The position numbers and the translations under genes are program-made. From Paramecium pentaurelia (lineage: Eukaryota > Ciliophora > Oligohymenophorea > Peniculida > Parameciidae): DNA of 64,000 nt. Position 1 is the stretch's first letter. Every line of letters begins with the position of its first letter. The notes under the pieces are model-generated. The model made no database searches. It worked only from the letters and a program-made list of their open reading frames with translations, and was not told the origin of the DNA. Positions 47,530 through 61,006 of this stretch are shown here, piece by piece. The stretch lies in NCBI GenBank assembly GCA_905183005.1, contig CAJJDO010000018.1, forward strand, positions 7,210 to 71,209, given 5' to 3'.

Positions 47530-50500
47530 TCATTATTATTCAAATATAAACTAATCCAATTAGATGAAATCGTTCTCTATCAAGTCTTCGATATCTTCAT
47601 TCAATGTGTATATCCTTATACTATTCAATTGCACCAGATAGTTACACAATTACAAAGAGATATCTTCCAATTATTATTGTCCATCCACTTTTATTTACTT
47701 TATAATAATTTCTCTCTTTTAAGGATCAGTCACATTTGTCTATTCCACTTTACTATAATCAACTGAATATTATTAAAATAAGAAATTTGAACAATAAGGT
47801 TAATACAAAAATGGAGTAATTGGTACTCCAATTCCTTGATTCTCTTGAATCTTTATTCCAAAATAATCATAAATGAAAATCCATTAATGTAAGAAAAATT
47901 CATCTTATTACATGAAAGAAATCATTTCTACTAATTTAAGAGCTGCTAATACTAAATTTTAATTAGATTATTTATTTTTAAAAATACTAATTAATAAAGT
48001 AAGAAGTGTTGGCCACATATTTCTAAATAGTTCATTTAATTATATTGGTGATAATCTTAAAATAAGAATTCTTACACAAAATAAAATAAGCATAACAAGT
48101 CCAGGATTAGCTGAATCTGATTTAATAACTTCAGAAATCTTTTCAATTAACAAATCTAATTTCTTAGTATAATGATCTCTTTCTCCACTAAATATTAGAA
48201 AACATATTCTCTCAAAAGTCTTAATTCTCCTTTTATTTTCCTCACTCTCTCTACTAAAGAAAAATGAAGATTATTGAGCAACTTACTCTAAATATTAAGT
48301 GAATAAATCACTTCTGCCATACTAAACAACCCAATTAATAATCTTAGTCCAATATTTTAATGTATGTTTAGATTATATAAAAAAGTCTTCTTTATTGAAA
48401 ATATTAAGTATTGATTCTTTATAAACTTTTAATAAAACTTGTCTTGCTTTATCTAATTAGAAATATAACATTTCTGAAATAATTTAAACATAAATCTAAT
48501 TATATTGACTTCTATTTTCTAAAAGAGGATATAATATATCCATCATTTCTTTACATCTTAAAACAACTCTTTCTGTTTTTTCAACAGCATAAGAATTTTA
48601 AAGTAATTCCAATGAAACATTTTTAAGTGTCTTTATACACATCAACCTATATTTTGTTTATATGAAATCTTCAGTAACATTGCTAAATTAACTAAATATT
48701 AATTTATCTATATCAGTAACTTCATATTAGATTTCTTTATTTAAAGACTTTATCACATTTAAGTAAATATCATATAGAGTTGGAGTTAAAGGAATAACTA
48801 CTTTGAATTTGATTGAATATTATTGAAATAAATCATCCCCTTCAGGTTTTAAACCTGGATCATTCCAAAATATATTTAATTTTCCTCCAAATTAAGCTAC
48901 ATATTTTAATTTATCATTTATAAATTCATGATGTTGATTTCTAAATCTTTAATCTCCAATTATTTCTTTTGGAGAATATTTACGAGTTAATAGCAATTAT
49001 AATTCTAATAGCCACATATTGGTACTTGGGGATTTTGATAAACCAAATATCTATAGAATTTTCATTATTTACAACCAAAAAGGAAGAAGATTTTCTTTCT
49101 TTAATTGATGTGAATCTATTTAAACAAAAGTAAAATAACAATATAAAAAATATAGAATATTTGTTTCTTATTGTGCAATTTAAAAATTTAACATAGTTGT
49201 TGCTAATTTCTTTCTTCTATAAATATCATAATATTTTTGCAACTCTTACAATTATTAAGATTCTAATAAACTATCTAAAAACAATTCTATTGGACATTAC
49301 ATCATAATCATAATTTCAATAGTCTTTAATAAAAAAGTATTTTAATGTAAAGAAAAAGGATCAATTAAGATTTATTCATTTTCAAAGAATAATCTTTGTA
49401 ATAAATTGATTTAATTACTCCATACTGATAATAATGCTGTCATGAAATATTTAGAGTAACTCATAAATAAAGGTTTCATCATTTATAAAATTTATGGTTT
49501 GACAATATTAGTATCTTTAGTTTACTATTCTTATATAAGTTTATTAAATGAATTGAATTTTTCAAATGAATAAGATTCAATACCCATTGCAGTCAAAGTA
49601 TCAGCATATTTAATATAGTCTTATCCTAATGACCAACAATTTATATATAATTCTAGAATTGAAGGTAATGTTGACATAATAACTTCACAAGTATTCTGAT
49701 ATTTTTAGAATATTAATTTGGTTGTTTTATTTTGATCTTAAACATTTAATAATCCAAAAGTAATCATAGATTTTACTGTATTAAAAACAGCATTGTCTAC
49801 TTTCATCTTCTCATAAATCATATCATCTCTTTCTTATAATCCAAGAATATGTTTTAAAATTGTCTTAACTCCTATTAAAATAGATTAAATTTCATGTTGA
49901 GATGATCCTTATAAAAAATCAAATTAATTCATCTTCATATCAGATTTTTATTATTCATATTATCTATTTGCAATATCTTTAATCATTTTAAAATATGCAG
50001 TCAATATTTACTAAACACAATCAGTTAATGTTTATTATCTTAAATGTTCAGCTAATAATGGTATACATGTACTAATAAAATGAATATATTAGGCTCTAAC
50101 ATAAAGAACATGAGTGTGCATTCCTCTCAAAAGAGTAGGTATAAAAATACTATTACTTACTGATCTACTCATAGTATCTTATATTAATTCTCTTTGTTCT
50201 GATTAGAATTTAGTTCTAAAAGAAGAATTAAAGAAAATAACTTTAAACAAATTTAAAATTTAAACTTGCATTACTAAATCTTCATTTTCAATAGCATGAT
50301 ATAATACTATCTATAAAGGTTGCATAACATATTCAGCAAATTTCAAAGAGACAATTGGATTTTCAACATTGATAATCAATAATTCTATATATTCACATGC
50401 TGATGCATTAACAGCAGCATTCTCTTTGTAGAATTTTAAAGACATACTCTCTATAGCTTATCCTTAAACATATTTTAAACAAATAATAACTAATAAATCT

Positions 50501-53236
50501 AAATACATCATAGTATCTTTTTACATAATTACACTACCTTCATTTGTGAAATGCATTCTAATATCTTTTATATATGATGATATTTCAGTATCTTATACAT
50601 ATTCCATGAATCTAGCACTAAATGAAATAAGAATAGATTTTAATTTTTTTATTGTTTCATTAATTCTTTTTGTTTCATAAACTTTAGCAAAGAATATTTA
50701 TTGGTTATCAGTTAAATACCAAGATGAACTACTTTAAATTAGAACTTCAAATAAAGGATCTAAGATTCTTTCTAACATTCCTGTTGATTCTAATAACCAA
50801 TTTTTAGCATTATGTCTAATAATTGGATTTTCATGATCCAAAAAATCAAGCATAAGAAAAAGTCCAACTTTATTTAAATCCTATAATTCTTTATAATGAG
50901 TAGCACTTAATTTCCAAAATAGAGCAAATCGTCTAATAGCTGCTTCTTACATATTTTTAAATTAATGAATTACAACTTCTGTAAAAAATGTTGGGAATAC
51001 TTTTGATAAATTTACTATCATTTCTATAATTCTTTCATGAAAAAAAGGATAATCTAATAAATTCCATAATTTTTCTAAAGTTAATTTTGTATAATCTTAT
51101 CCCTCTATTATTTAATTTTTCTACATTTTAGTTCTACTTTCTTCAACAATCAACTTTTTTAAATTACTATAAATAATATCAACTTTTTCAGATATTAAAA
51201 TCTCAATCATACTTTAAATAGCTAATAAAGATATTGATGGATTTTCTTCTTTTATGATATTTGTTATTGATGTAAACCATTATGGAAGTTATAGTACTTC
51301 CTTATTTTATTTAAATCTTAATCCTTTAATTAATGATTTACTAATTGATTCAAATTCTACTCTTAATTATTCATCTCCTTCAAGTATAACATCAGCTAAT
51401 TTTTAATATAATTATCCAAATTCTTCTATACTTTCATCATAATCAGACATATTTGGAGGTCTTACCAATTAATTATCTATTTATAATGGTAATTATTCCA
51501 TTCTGACTAATAATTTATTTAAAGATGAACCAGGTGATTATTTCCTTAATTCTTCTGGAGACAAGTTTGACAAACAATTCATTAAATTAGATGCAGCAAT
51601 TCTTAATAATGTAAATTCAATAGATTTATCAATATTATCTTCTTTAGTAATTAAAATAGTAAATATAAAATTAATATATTTATTATATTATTTGCTTACT
51701 TCATGAACAACAATCAATAAAAATGATGTAATAGATTCCAATAATCTTTTACAAGACTTTACAATTTCTGGATATTTCTTATGATTAATCTCAACATACT
51801 TAATTAAATTAAATGAAATATCTCCAATTAATAATTCAACCATATGATCATGTTCCATAAAAAAATTCTATAATAATTTTATAGGAAAAACAGCATTCTA
51901 ATCATTTGCTTCTTATTGTAAAAATTTATTAAATGAATTTACAACATATTAAAGTATATCTTTATTTTATTCAGTTATTTAGTACTTATTATCCATATCT
52001 GGTTTACCAAATAACCATTAATTTACTCTTCTAGTCACAGATAAATCTTTTCTAATTAACAATTTTAATGAAGCTTCAACCAATATATCTTTATTTTCTT
52101 AAATAATATTAGATTTCAAATGTGTATACATCATATCAAGTGCTTATCTCTTTATTAATTAACTAAATAATATTATATATAGATTATACTTTTCATCCTC
52201 CAAACAAGAAATCAGAGCAGATACATAAAGTGGTGGGAAATGGTTTTCATGTGTTTCATCATTAATACCATCTTCAATCATCATCAAAGCTTATTTACGC
52301 TTTAATTCCATACTCTATTCAACAACAATAGTTCTCTTTTTAATCTCATTCTAAGCATTATTATTCATTATCTATTCAATTGAATCATCTTTAATATCTT
52401 CAATATCTTGATTATTTTGTGTCATTTTCTATTATTATTACTATTATTCTTATGCAACTGATTATGATTTCTATTACTCTTCTTCATCATATTCATCACT
52501 CATATAATCTGATTGTTCATCCTCTTATTCTTATTACATTTTTGGTATCTTTTGAGATAAATACTTCAAAGATGAACTATAATGATTTCTACATATTCTA
52601 CCTTCTACATTTAGAACTCCTTAACATAGACATCCATACTGATCCAATTAAGAATTTTCTACCAGCTGTATGACTTAATTCATCTAATACAGACATGCAT
52701 TTCTTTTGATTTGCTTCCTATTGATCATCCAACCCTGGCAATATACTAGCCACTAATCCTGGTAACATTGGGATTAATTCTCTCCCCAAAGGAACATAAT
52801 GTTAAATGATTAGATCCAAGAATTATGGTCTTACTTTCGAAGATGCATTCGAAAAAAATGGAAGTAATCCAATGGAATATAAAGCTAGATCTTCTAAATA
52901 CAATTTCACTACTCCTGATGGATCTCCTTCAACACTAAAGTTTGCCATATTTTTGAATAATTAATCATAAATCTTTAATACTGACATGTGGATTGGTGCC
53001 GATAGCTAATAAATCTATTAAAATCATACATGTGGATTAAGACATTATGCTAATCTTTTACTTAATTAAATCTTTTCAATTATGTATGGAGATGGATGTT
53101 ATTTTAATAATCCTTCAATCTTCATCAATAAAGGTGCAATATCAGCCCATTCTTAATTCTTCTCAAATTTATTTAAATAATATTGTAGATTAGTATTTAA
53201 TGATGATGTATGTTAAACTAATTTTGATTTATCCAT
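47530..53236 (-). CDS. DOP1: Dopey (DOP1) family protein (1885 aa)
   Basis: Minus strand, ATG 53234-53236 to TGA 47530-47532. Two introns (53006-53029, 24 nt; 52577-52601, 25 nt) leave 5658 nt. The N-terminus matches the Dopey N-domain: YYLNKFEKNQEWADI, KRLAQCLNP, then VPLGRELIPMLPGLVASILP and LKYLSQKIPK. An acidic stretch (SDEYDEEEQQ) follows. The centre is armadillo-like helices. The C-terminus retains the Dopey signature LNELFRNMWPTLLTLLISIF with DEFFLHQWIFIYDYFG. DOP1 proteins form a complex with MON2 at trans-Golgi/endosomal membranes and act in retrograde traffic and, with kinesin-1, in organelle positioning. Its ATG is 56 nt from the divergent ferrochelatase ATG. This is the longest gene in the window. 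Confidence 0.88.
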
Positions 53237-53292
53237 TAACTATTTAAATATATTATATGAGTATAATTATTAAAATATTAATAATTATTTTT
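53237..53292. promoter_or_regulatory. Bidirectional promoter between DOP1 and ferrochelatase
   Basis: Only 56 nt separate the two divergent start codons. Both promoters and 5' leaders must lie in, or overlap, this A/T-only-looking segment. No specific motif was recognised. Confidence 0.55.
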
Positions 53293-54464
53293 ATGAAATC
53301 TATTTACCAATTCACCAAATTTAGATCAGCCACATACAATCAGTCCTTGTAATACCTTGAATAAACTTAATTTGATCCAAATAATACAACAGCTATTCTC
53401 ATGCTCAATTTAGGAGGGTGATCTCTAAAAAAATATAGCATAGGCCCAATTCATATTAAGAAATCAGTCCATTCTTAATCAGATTCTTTTAAGACACTAC
53501 TGTCATTAGAATACCTTTCGGTTTAGGTCCATATATAGCCAGATTAAGAGGTCCAGCAAAAATCAATAAGTAATATGAGAAAATAGGAGGATTCTCTCCT
53601 CTTTTCAAATGGACTATGGTATAAGGATTTTTAATGAGCAAACCAAAAGGAAGTGGATTTCTTCCAGCTTTTCGATATGGATTACCTCTCTAAGAAGATG
53701 CTATTGAGTATGCTTTTGAGAAAACTGAAGGAAGAATATAAAAATTCTTACTTTTTTCTCAATATCCTCAATATTCTTGTTCAACAGGTGGAAATGCTAT
53801 TAGAAATGCTATTGAATTACTACAATAATATAAAACTATACAACCAAAATTAGAAGTTTCAGTTATAGATTAATGGCATAAAAATAAATTTTATATTTCT
53901 GCGATGGCTACTCTTTTGAATAATAAAATTAAAAGTCAAAATTTAGATCCAAAAGATACTATTATATTATTTACAGCACATTCTTTACCAGCTGATTTTG
54001 TTTGGGATGGTGAGAAATATCCATATTATATATATGAGTCTTGTTAATTAGTCATAGATAATTTAAAAAATATGGGTATATCAGTTCATTTTGATTTATC
54101 ATATTAATCTAAAGTAGGATTAAATAAATGGTTAAGACCAGCTACACATCATGCACTTAGTCAATACATCAAAAACAGCAAATTCAAAAATATACTTATT
54201 TCTCCTATGGGATTTACAAGTGATCATCTTGAAACACTCTATGAATTAGATATATAACTTATGGATGATTTAAAGAAGGATATTGAATCTAATAAGAAAA
54301 ATGTTATTAGATGTGATTCATTAAATGATCATCCATAATTCATTGCAGCCTTAAGTGATTTAGTTACTTAAGGATTGGCCAATAAAAAATGTAGCAGTAA
54401 AAGAGAAAGATGCATAGATTGTAAATTTGAGTAATGTGACATAGTTAATAAACATGATTTATGA
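53293..54464 (+). CDS. FECH: Ferrochelatase (381 aa)
   Basis: ATG 53293, TGA 54462-54464, one 26-nt intron (53418-53443, beginning GTG) inside the LMLNLGGPNSYQE motif, 1146 coding nt. The N-terminal ~25 residues are basic and hydroxylated (MKSIYQFTKFRSATYN), a plausible mitochondrial presequence. Family motifs: LGGP, FQDTTVIRIPFGLGPYIARL, YEKIGGFSPL, AFRYGLPLQEDAI, FTAHSLP (catalytic His at about 220) and SPMGFTSDHLETLYELD (catalytic Glu). Four Cys positions match the [2Fe-2S] ligands of human ferrochelatase: one in QYSCSTGG, and three in a C-terminal C-x2-C-x4-C (RCIDCKFEQC). The enzyme inserts iron into protoporphyrin IX in the last step of haem synthesis, on the inner mitochondrial membrane. 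Confidence 0.95.
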
Positions 54465-54523
54465 TATATATATATAATTATATCATTTAAAAGATATTAT
54501 TTATTATAAAATAATTATATTCT

Positions 54524-55570
54524 ATGGATTAGTAAAATGCTAATAGGCTACAAACTTCTATTAATACAAATTAAGGTACACAATTAGACATCAAAAATCT
54601 GACAAATTTTTTTGGGAATTTTCCTAATTCTTATCCCTTATACAAAATTTTCTTATTTGAAACTTACGAGAAACAAGAAGTAATAATCAAAATTTTAAAT
54701 ATCTTAAATTAAAAACTTTAGTAAGGCATTTACTTTTGTGAGAGCAATGATTCTGATAAGTAGGATTTCACTATAGAAAATTGTGATTTAAAAAATATTT
54801 ATAATCAAAAGGATGATGTTGATATTCAAGATTATGATATTCAAGAACCTATTATTTAAAATAAGAAATATTTTGCAAAAATAAAGAATCAAAAAAATAA
54901 TAATCTAATTAGTAAAATTGATGAATAAATTTTGCAACCAATAAGGGTACACATTAATAAATTCATATAAGAAAATGTAGATTAATATGATATTTATGAT
55001 GAAACCATGGATTTAATAAAAATATTAAATGGTATAAAAATTTCATGAGTTTTCATTGAATAATTATATGCATTCATTTTAATAAAGTTAAATAAAGAAT
55101 TATTAGGAAATGATTTTTTGTATAATCTTTTATATAGTAAAAATAGATTTTATCAAAATAATTTTTGGGCTTATATTTCCAATAATGGCTTTAATTCTGG
55201 TTATGTTTTCCTAAGTAATTAATTAAAGGAAGAATTATGTAAGGATTTCACAAATATCTATGAGACTTTACTTTTATTTGGGACACCTCTTATCTATAAT
55301 ATAAGATTTATATAATTACTGATTAACTTTAAAGACATGTCTATAATTCATCTTGCCAATCCTTTCTTGATTATCTAAATTATTAGCTAGTTTTGGTCAA
55401 ATAAAGAGCATTGGTACTATTTAATTCTGGAAAGAGAGTCTTATGTTTATATGGTCTATAGAATCTTCTTTGATTAGTCCTTGAGCCGAGTTTGCATGTT
55501 TGAGGAATTTCAAATTTTTCTTATTTTTATGGCAAATGATATGGATTTTTTAGGTATTCAAGAACATTGA
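54524..55570 (+). CDS. Unknown protein (342 aa)
   Basis: ATG 54524, TGA 55568-55570. One minimal 18-nt intron (55032-55049, GTATAA...TGAG) is needed; it keeps the frame and gives 1029 nt. The first part is hydrophilic (Asn/Gln/Asp-rich, with an acidic patch DDVDIQDYDIQE). The second half is rich in aromatic and Leu/Ile residues (FIQLLINFKDMSIIHLANPF, HWYYLILERESYVYMVYRIF), compact helices without clear membrane topology. No family was recognised. It is 59 nt downstream of ferrochelatase in the same direction and converges on the DPP3 gene with 45 nt between stops. Confidence 0.65.
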
Positions 55571-55615
55571 ACTTTCTCTTATTTTATTAATTCATTTAAT
55601 AAATATTATGAAACT

Positions 55616-57801
55616 TCAATTCTTAAAATATTATTATCTATCTAAAAACTCTTGTTTAACATCTTCAACATCATTCTAATAATGGAATACTATATATTAA
55701 ATTAATAAATATACTATGTGATTGAATAACACCTTCATGTGATTCTGGAAATACTACTAATTCAATTTATCCATTATTTAATCTGACATCTGGTTATAAT
55801 TCAATCTTTCTTGGTTGTTTATGAGTCCTAAAAATAAATCAATATTTATTACAAAACAATTTCCCTAAGTTAAAGGAATTATTGATCAACTTAAGTGAAT
55901 TTATTGAAGAATTTCATACCATTTTCACCATCAGCTACTGATTTATATACTTATAAGCCTTTTAAAAGGTCAGCAATGGCTTCTTTGCCAACAGTCCAAA
56001 TTTTATTATAATCTACTTAAACAGTAAAATAAGGTTTATTATTGAATTCTGAATGGATAAATTAAACAAAAGATGGATCCTTTTATATTATTGATTACAG
56101 AATCACATATGAAGCTAAAATATGTGGTTATCCCCATTTTGATTATTCAGCTGAATAATATTAAAGTCCTTTTAATGCTCCCATAATGATATCAAGCCAA
56201 GCAGCCTTTACAATTTCATCTCTTTCTTCTTTAGTTTTACCAGGTACTAGAATTTAAACTACATCATCATAGGTACTAAGATATAAGGCTACACTATCTG
56301 CTCTACATTCTTCATAAGCACCTGATAATTCTCCAAATTTAGCATGCCAATGTTCATTAGGTTTATAAAATGTTGTTACTTTTTCATTAGTAAATGGATT
56401 TATGACATTTTCAAAATTCAATTTTCCTTCTTTATCTTCCATAAATATCTTACCACTTCCATGTCCAATCAATTCATGTAATGCAACAACAACAAACAAA
56501 GATTCTTTATAATACTTAATGAATAAGTCAATATCTGTTCCTTATAAGAATCTAACAGAATCCCTATTTGGTTTACCATAAACATTTCCTAAATTAACAT
56601 TTTTAAATCCTAAATTTTATCTAATATCATCATAATTTGGTATATTAATGCCAACTGGTGTACCAGAACAAGCAAATGCCAATATTTCTAATGATGTAAA
56701 GTCAGGTCTGCTAAACTTTTCAATTTCAAATTCCTTAGGCCAAGGTAAATCTTTAATTATATCTTCTGCCTTCTCAACTAAATTTCCAAGTAATTTTGAT
56801 TCTTCTTAATTTACTATTGATACAAATCCTTCATATTCTGCTCTCACTTTCATTGGATCTAAATATGTTTCAATAAAACCAATATTGGTTTCAATAATTG
56901 GTCCTTTATCTTATATCCATAATTTTTAACTTTCCTTATGTTATTCAATATCTCCACTTTAAAAGTGTTTAATGTATTCCTCTAACATTTTAACTTAAGT
57001 TTCATTGGCAGCATATTTTTATGCTTCTCTTAAATTAGTAGCTACACCATTCAAAAAAGATTTAAAATCACCATAAACAGCAACTACTTTTTTACCTTAA
57101 ATTTCACCTAATTCTACAATGTCTGATCTCTCTGATGATGCTACCAATAATTCCAATCTATCTCCATTTAAAATTACTCTAGTATTTAATTCACTTAAGT
57201 TTTGTTTATGTAAAAATTAATCCAATTCTTCTATCAATTCCTTACTTAAATTTGGAGAATAATAAGAATTAGATCCTCCTTTCTCTAATAAATCCAATAA
57301 TCCATATGGTTTCTCATATGAATAAATATACTTTTCTATTAAATTCCATATTTTTGTAAATTCTTCCTATTATTCTGAATATGCCTTTGTTAATTACAAG
57401 AATTATAGAAATTTTTCTTAAGGCAATTCAGGAATAAACTTTGAATCACCAAAACTAAGATAATTTCCACAATTTTAGAAAAATGCAGAGATATAAGTAT
57501 ATAATTATTAAACCTAATTTTCTGTGAATTCATTCTACAATAACTTGTCCCTTACTTCTGTTGTCTAGATAATATAAATTATTCATACTGATTCTTTCTA
57601 AAATATCTTTTACAACAAATAAAATAATCCTGGCGCTTCATATGATCTTTAAAAATAACAAATCTTTGCACCTGCCCAACAAGCTCTTGTAAAGTAGTAG
57701 GCATAATGCTTGCTTTTGTCATCTAATAAATTGAAGGCTGGACATTCAATTGCAGATACCTTAGCCTCTAAAGATATTATTGGTGCTTTTTATTATTCCA
57801 T
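55616..57801 (-). CDS. DPP3: Dipeptidyl peptidase III (703 aa)
   Basis: Minus strand, ATG 57799-57801 to TGA 55616-55618. Introns 57565-57588 (24 nt), 55828-55852 (25 nt) and 55690-55714 (25 nt) leave 2112 nt. The zinc-binding motif is HELIGH (residues ~433-438), the M49-specific HExxxH form, and the second motif is EECRAD (residues ~489-494). GEIQGKKVVAVYGDFKSF, VAFACSGTPVGINIPNYDDI-type segments and PRKIELQPDV near the C-terminus also fit the family. The last intron is required to restore SHIFHYQNDVEDV. DPP III removes dipeptides from the N-terminus of oligopeptides in the cytosol. The length is close to the human enzyme (737). Confidence 0.95.
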
Positions 57802-58636
57802 AATTATTTTATTTTATTTGAAAATCAAAGTTTAAGTATATAATGGATTAATTAATGTATATTCTAATACTCTACTTAAACCTATTCTATTATAGATCTA
57901 ATTATCAATATCTCTCTTTAAACTAATTACCTAACTTTACTCTATAACAAACGGGTAAAATAAATTATATTCATATTCATTATCTAATGATATTGAATAT
58001 CAATAGATTTACTTTTATAAAATGATAAATATTTATTGAATATAAACTATTTGAGAGGAAAATAAAACAGAATCTTCCTAAAATTCAAATATTTAAATAT
58101 TTTCATTGTTGATTTAAAGATTGTGATAAATCTTAATGTTTAATTATAATTAATAAAAACATGAAAATAATGTTCTAATATAATAATAAATTTTATTATT
58201 AATTAAGAAATTTTTCAACTTCTATTAAATTGTGGATTATATATAAATCTGTTATGTGAACATACCTTCATGATTAGTGGATTGTTATTTTTACATATTA
58301 CAGAATAGAAATGAAAATGAAAATTGATTTTCAGCCTAAATTCTAATTATTTAATTATAATAAGAATCCCTATAATTGTTAAAAATATATCTAATATTAA
58401 ACTTTATAAACTCTTATATACATCTCTAAATTTGGTTGACATCAAGCATAACTTAATTTTCCTTTTCATTAAAGGTTATTATCTGATTTATTAACAGTAT
58501 ATACACATATTATTTTTATATTAAAATTATAATTATATGAGTTATTAAATCTAATTATTATTATTAGAATCTATTTTAAATTCAAAAACAATATAATAAA
58601 TACATAGATATAATTCATATATTGTGTTTAATTTTA
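57802..58636. other. Long non-coding region
   Basis: 835 nt, very AT-rich, longer than most spacers in this window. I see no tRNA-like B box, no repeats and no sustained frame. An undetected ncRNA cannot be excluded. Confidence 0.35.
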
Positions 58637-58918
58637 TCATTTTTTCACTTATTTTCTTTTGCATAGTTTTCTTCTTTTCATAAGATTCTATGTACTATCA
58701 TTTCTTTTAATCTTTTTTTTCTGAAGGTTCTCCTTTCTTTTAATTGATTCAGAAGTTTTCATTGTGTCATATCTATAGTTACTTAAACAATCTTCTGTAT
58801 TAGAAGATATTGGAGTTTAACCTATTTGTTCTTGTACTATAGTTTCAAAGACTTAAAGTTTTTGGATACAGTCTAAATCTGATTCTAAACTCTTTAGTAT
58901 AGTTCTGGACTAAAACAT
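58637..58918 (-). CDS. Small basic protein (93 aa), unknown
   Basis: Minus strand, ATG 58916-58918 to TGA 58637-58639, intronless, 282 nt. The N-terminal half is acidic/hydrophobic (LKSLESDLDCIQKLQVFETI), a probable coiled helix. The C-terminal third is very basic (SIKRKENLQKKKIKRN, MKRRKLCKRKQVKK), compatible with nucleic-acid binding or nuclear import. No family was recognised, and a chance ORF is not ruled out. Confidence 0.45.
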
Positions 58919-59844
58919 TTCAATAATGATTGTTGATTTAATCAATTTAATTATTAAAATAAATAATGAATTGATTAATAAAAATTATATCTATTGAGAC
59001 TTAACTATTATTCAAATTTTAAGAAAATAAAAGAAAAACTATTATGAGTTTCTAAAAAAATTACATGATAATATATTAATCAAATCTGTTTATTATAAGT
59101 ATAAAAATATTCATTTTATATAATACTTCTGTGAGAATTTTCTATTCAAACACTTTAATTAGATTATATTCTACAACTAAGTATTTTAAACTTAAATATC
59201 TCGATTTGCTTCTGCTTTGATTTTGTGTTTGAATTGGTTGAAGTAAATCATAATAATTAATAAAATTTCACTTTGAAATATAAATGAACTTAAATAAGTA
59301 TTATTTTGAATTATTTTAAATTTAAACATCAAAAATCATTAATAACATTAGTATACTAACTATGCTAACTATTTAGATCAATAATAGTATCGGCATTTCT
59401 TTTACAATATAATCGACCATTTATACATAGTATTACACAATTGATTAAAGGAGTTCAATTATATTTATAAATTATATAAGATATATATGCAAATCGATCT
59501 CATTATGTAACTAATAATTTATTTATATTCCTAATAGGAATATAATGAATTATAATCTTTAATATATATATATATCAATCTTATGTTAAATAATAAGCAT
59601 ATAATTATAATTTACATCCATAAATAGATGAAAATTTTTTATGCTTTTTTATTTATATTGAATTAATTAAAAAGATAAGAAAATTCTAGTTAAATATATA
59701 AAAATCATTTGTTTATGTATATTAAAAATCTTATAAGTTACATTATCAATTGATATATATTTATGATAACAATTATAATGATCCATTTCATTAATACAAT
59801 CTGTTAAATGTTATTAATAATAAATTTTATTAAATTTTTAAATC
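58919..59844. other. Long non-coding region
   Basis: 926 nt of AT-rich sequence with short TA runs (for example near 59563-59572). No gene, tRNA or repeat was recognised. It includes promoters of the two divergent neighbours. Confidence 0.35.
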
Positions 59845-60794
59845 ATGTCTTCTGTTTAACAATTTTGCTAAGAGCTTTCGAATATAGATTTGAAAGATCC
59901 AAAAGCTAAAGAATTTATGATGGAAAAAATAAAATAGTATGATGAAAAGTAATTATATTAAAAATAATTGATATTAGTTTTGCATAAACAAATTTTTATC
60001 CAACTCCTTCACAATTATCATAAAATTATAAGAAAGATACTTAAAAGATCTAATTACATTAAAATGGTTCAGAAATGGAAAAACAATTAAAAACATAATT
60101 TATTGCAGATGGATCCATTTTTGGGGAATATCAATCTATTTTAAGATAAGCTCGTGTGCCTGCTTATGTTTTACCTCCTCCTCCTCCTTCAAAACCAGAA
60201 GAATAAGCTGCATAAATCTTTTTAAGATTGCCATACAATTATCTAGATTAAAATGCTAATTCAAAACATGAATCAAATATCATTTAAAAAGCCTAAAATC
60301 AGCAGCAACCTAATTAAATTTCTTTCTTATAATCAACTATTTAAAACTAAAATTAATTACATTAACAATAATTATAGAATCCAGCAGCTATTTAAGCAAG
60401 TGTTTTGAATAATCAATAATAAATGGATTTATAAATGTAAATAAATTAAACTCCTAATGGTTTGGATAATGATTTTATAACCAACATTAAAAAAACAGTA
60501 AATGTATTAGGAGGAATTGAGGACACAGTTTCAAGTATATATAAATGACTATATAAAGTCATGAAATAGTCATTATAAGATTATGAATTACAACATTAGA
60601 TTGAAAAAAAGATAGAAAAACAGCCAATCTTTAAAAACACAACTTTGATGAATCCATAAAAGCCAAATCAATAGTAAATCAATTAATAGTAGTACCATCC
60701 TTTTGAAAGATATATGTCAACAGAACCTTTACTGGTTGTGTAAAAATCATAAAAATAAAGGGAATAAAAACTATAACAATATATCCATCAATGA
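59845..60794 (+). CDS. Gln/Asn-rich protein with Pro5 motif (298 aa), unknown
   Basis: ATG 59845, TGA 60792-60794. Introns 59949-59977 (29 nt) and 60535-60558 (24 nt) leave 897 nt; both are needed to keep a single frame. The N-terminus is an acidic helix (SVQQFCQELSNIDLKDPKAK). A coiled segment follows (GSEMEKQLKTQFIADGSIF), then ARVPAYVLPPPPPSKPEE, then a Gln/Asn-rich linker, then FITNIKKTVNVLGGIEDTVS and a basic Gln-rich tail. The proline run could bind SH3/EVH1-like domains. No family was recognised. Confidence 0.6.
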
Positions 60795-61006
60795 AATATA
60801 TATGAAAATTTTGTTTTGAAAATTTTAAGTTTTCTTTTTGAGCATTTTTTAATAATTTAATAATCAAATTAAGAATACAATATTAATATATGTTCATTTA
60901 ATAGGATTATATATTCTGAGAACAATTTATTTTCAAAAAAAAACATTAATAAAATAATATTTATAAATTTTATTATTAAATATCTTTAAAATTACACAAA
61001 AATAAG

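Noticed and set aside
57802..59844. Possible tRNA or snRNA genes in the two long spacers
   Set aside because: No A/B box-like sequence, cloverleaf or snRNA-type conserved core could be recognised by eye.
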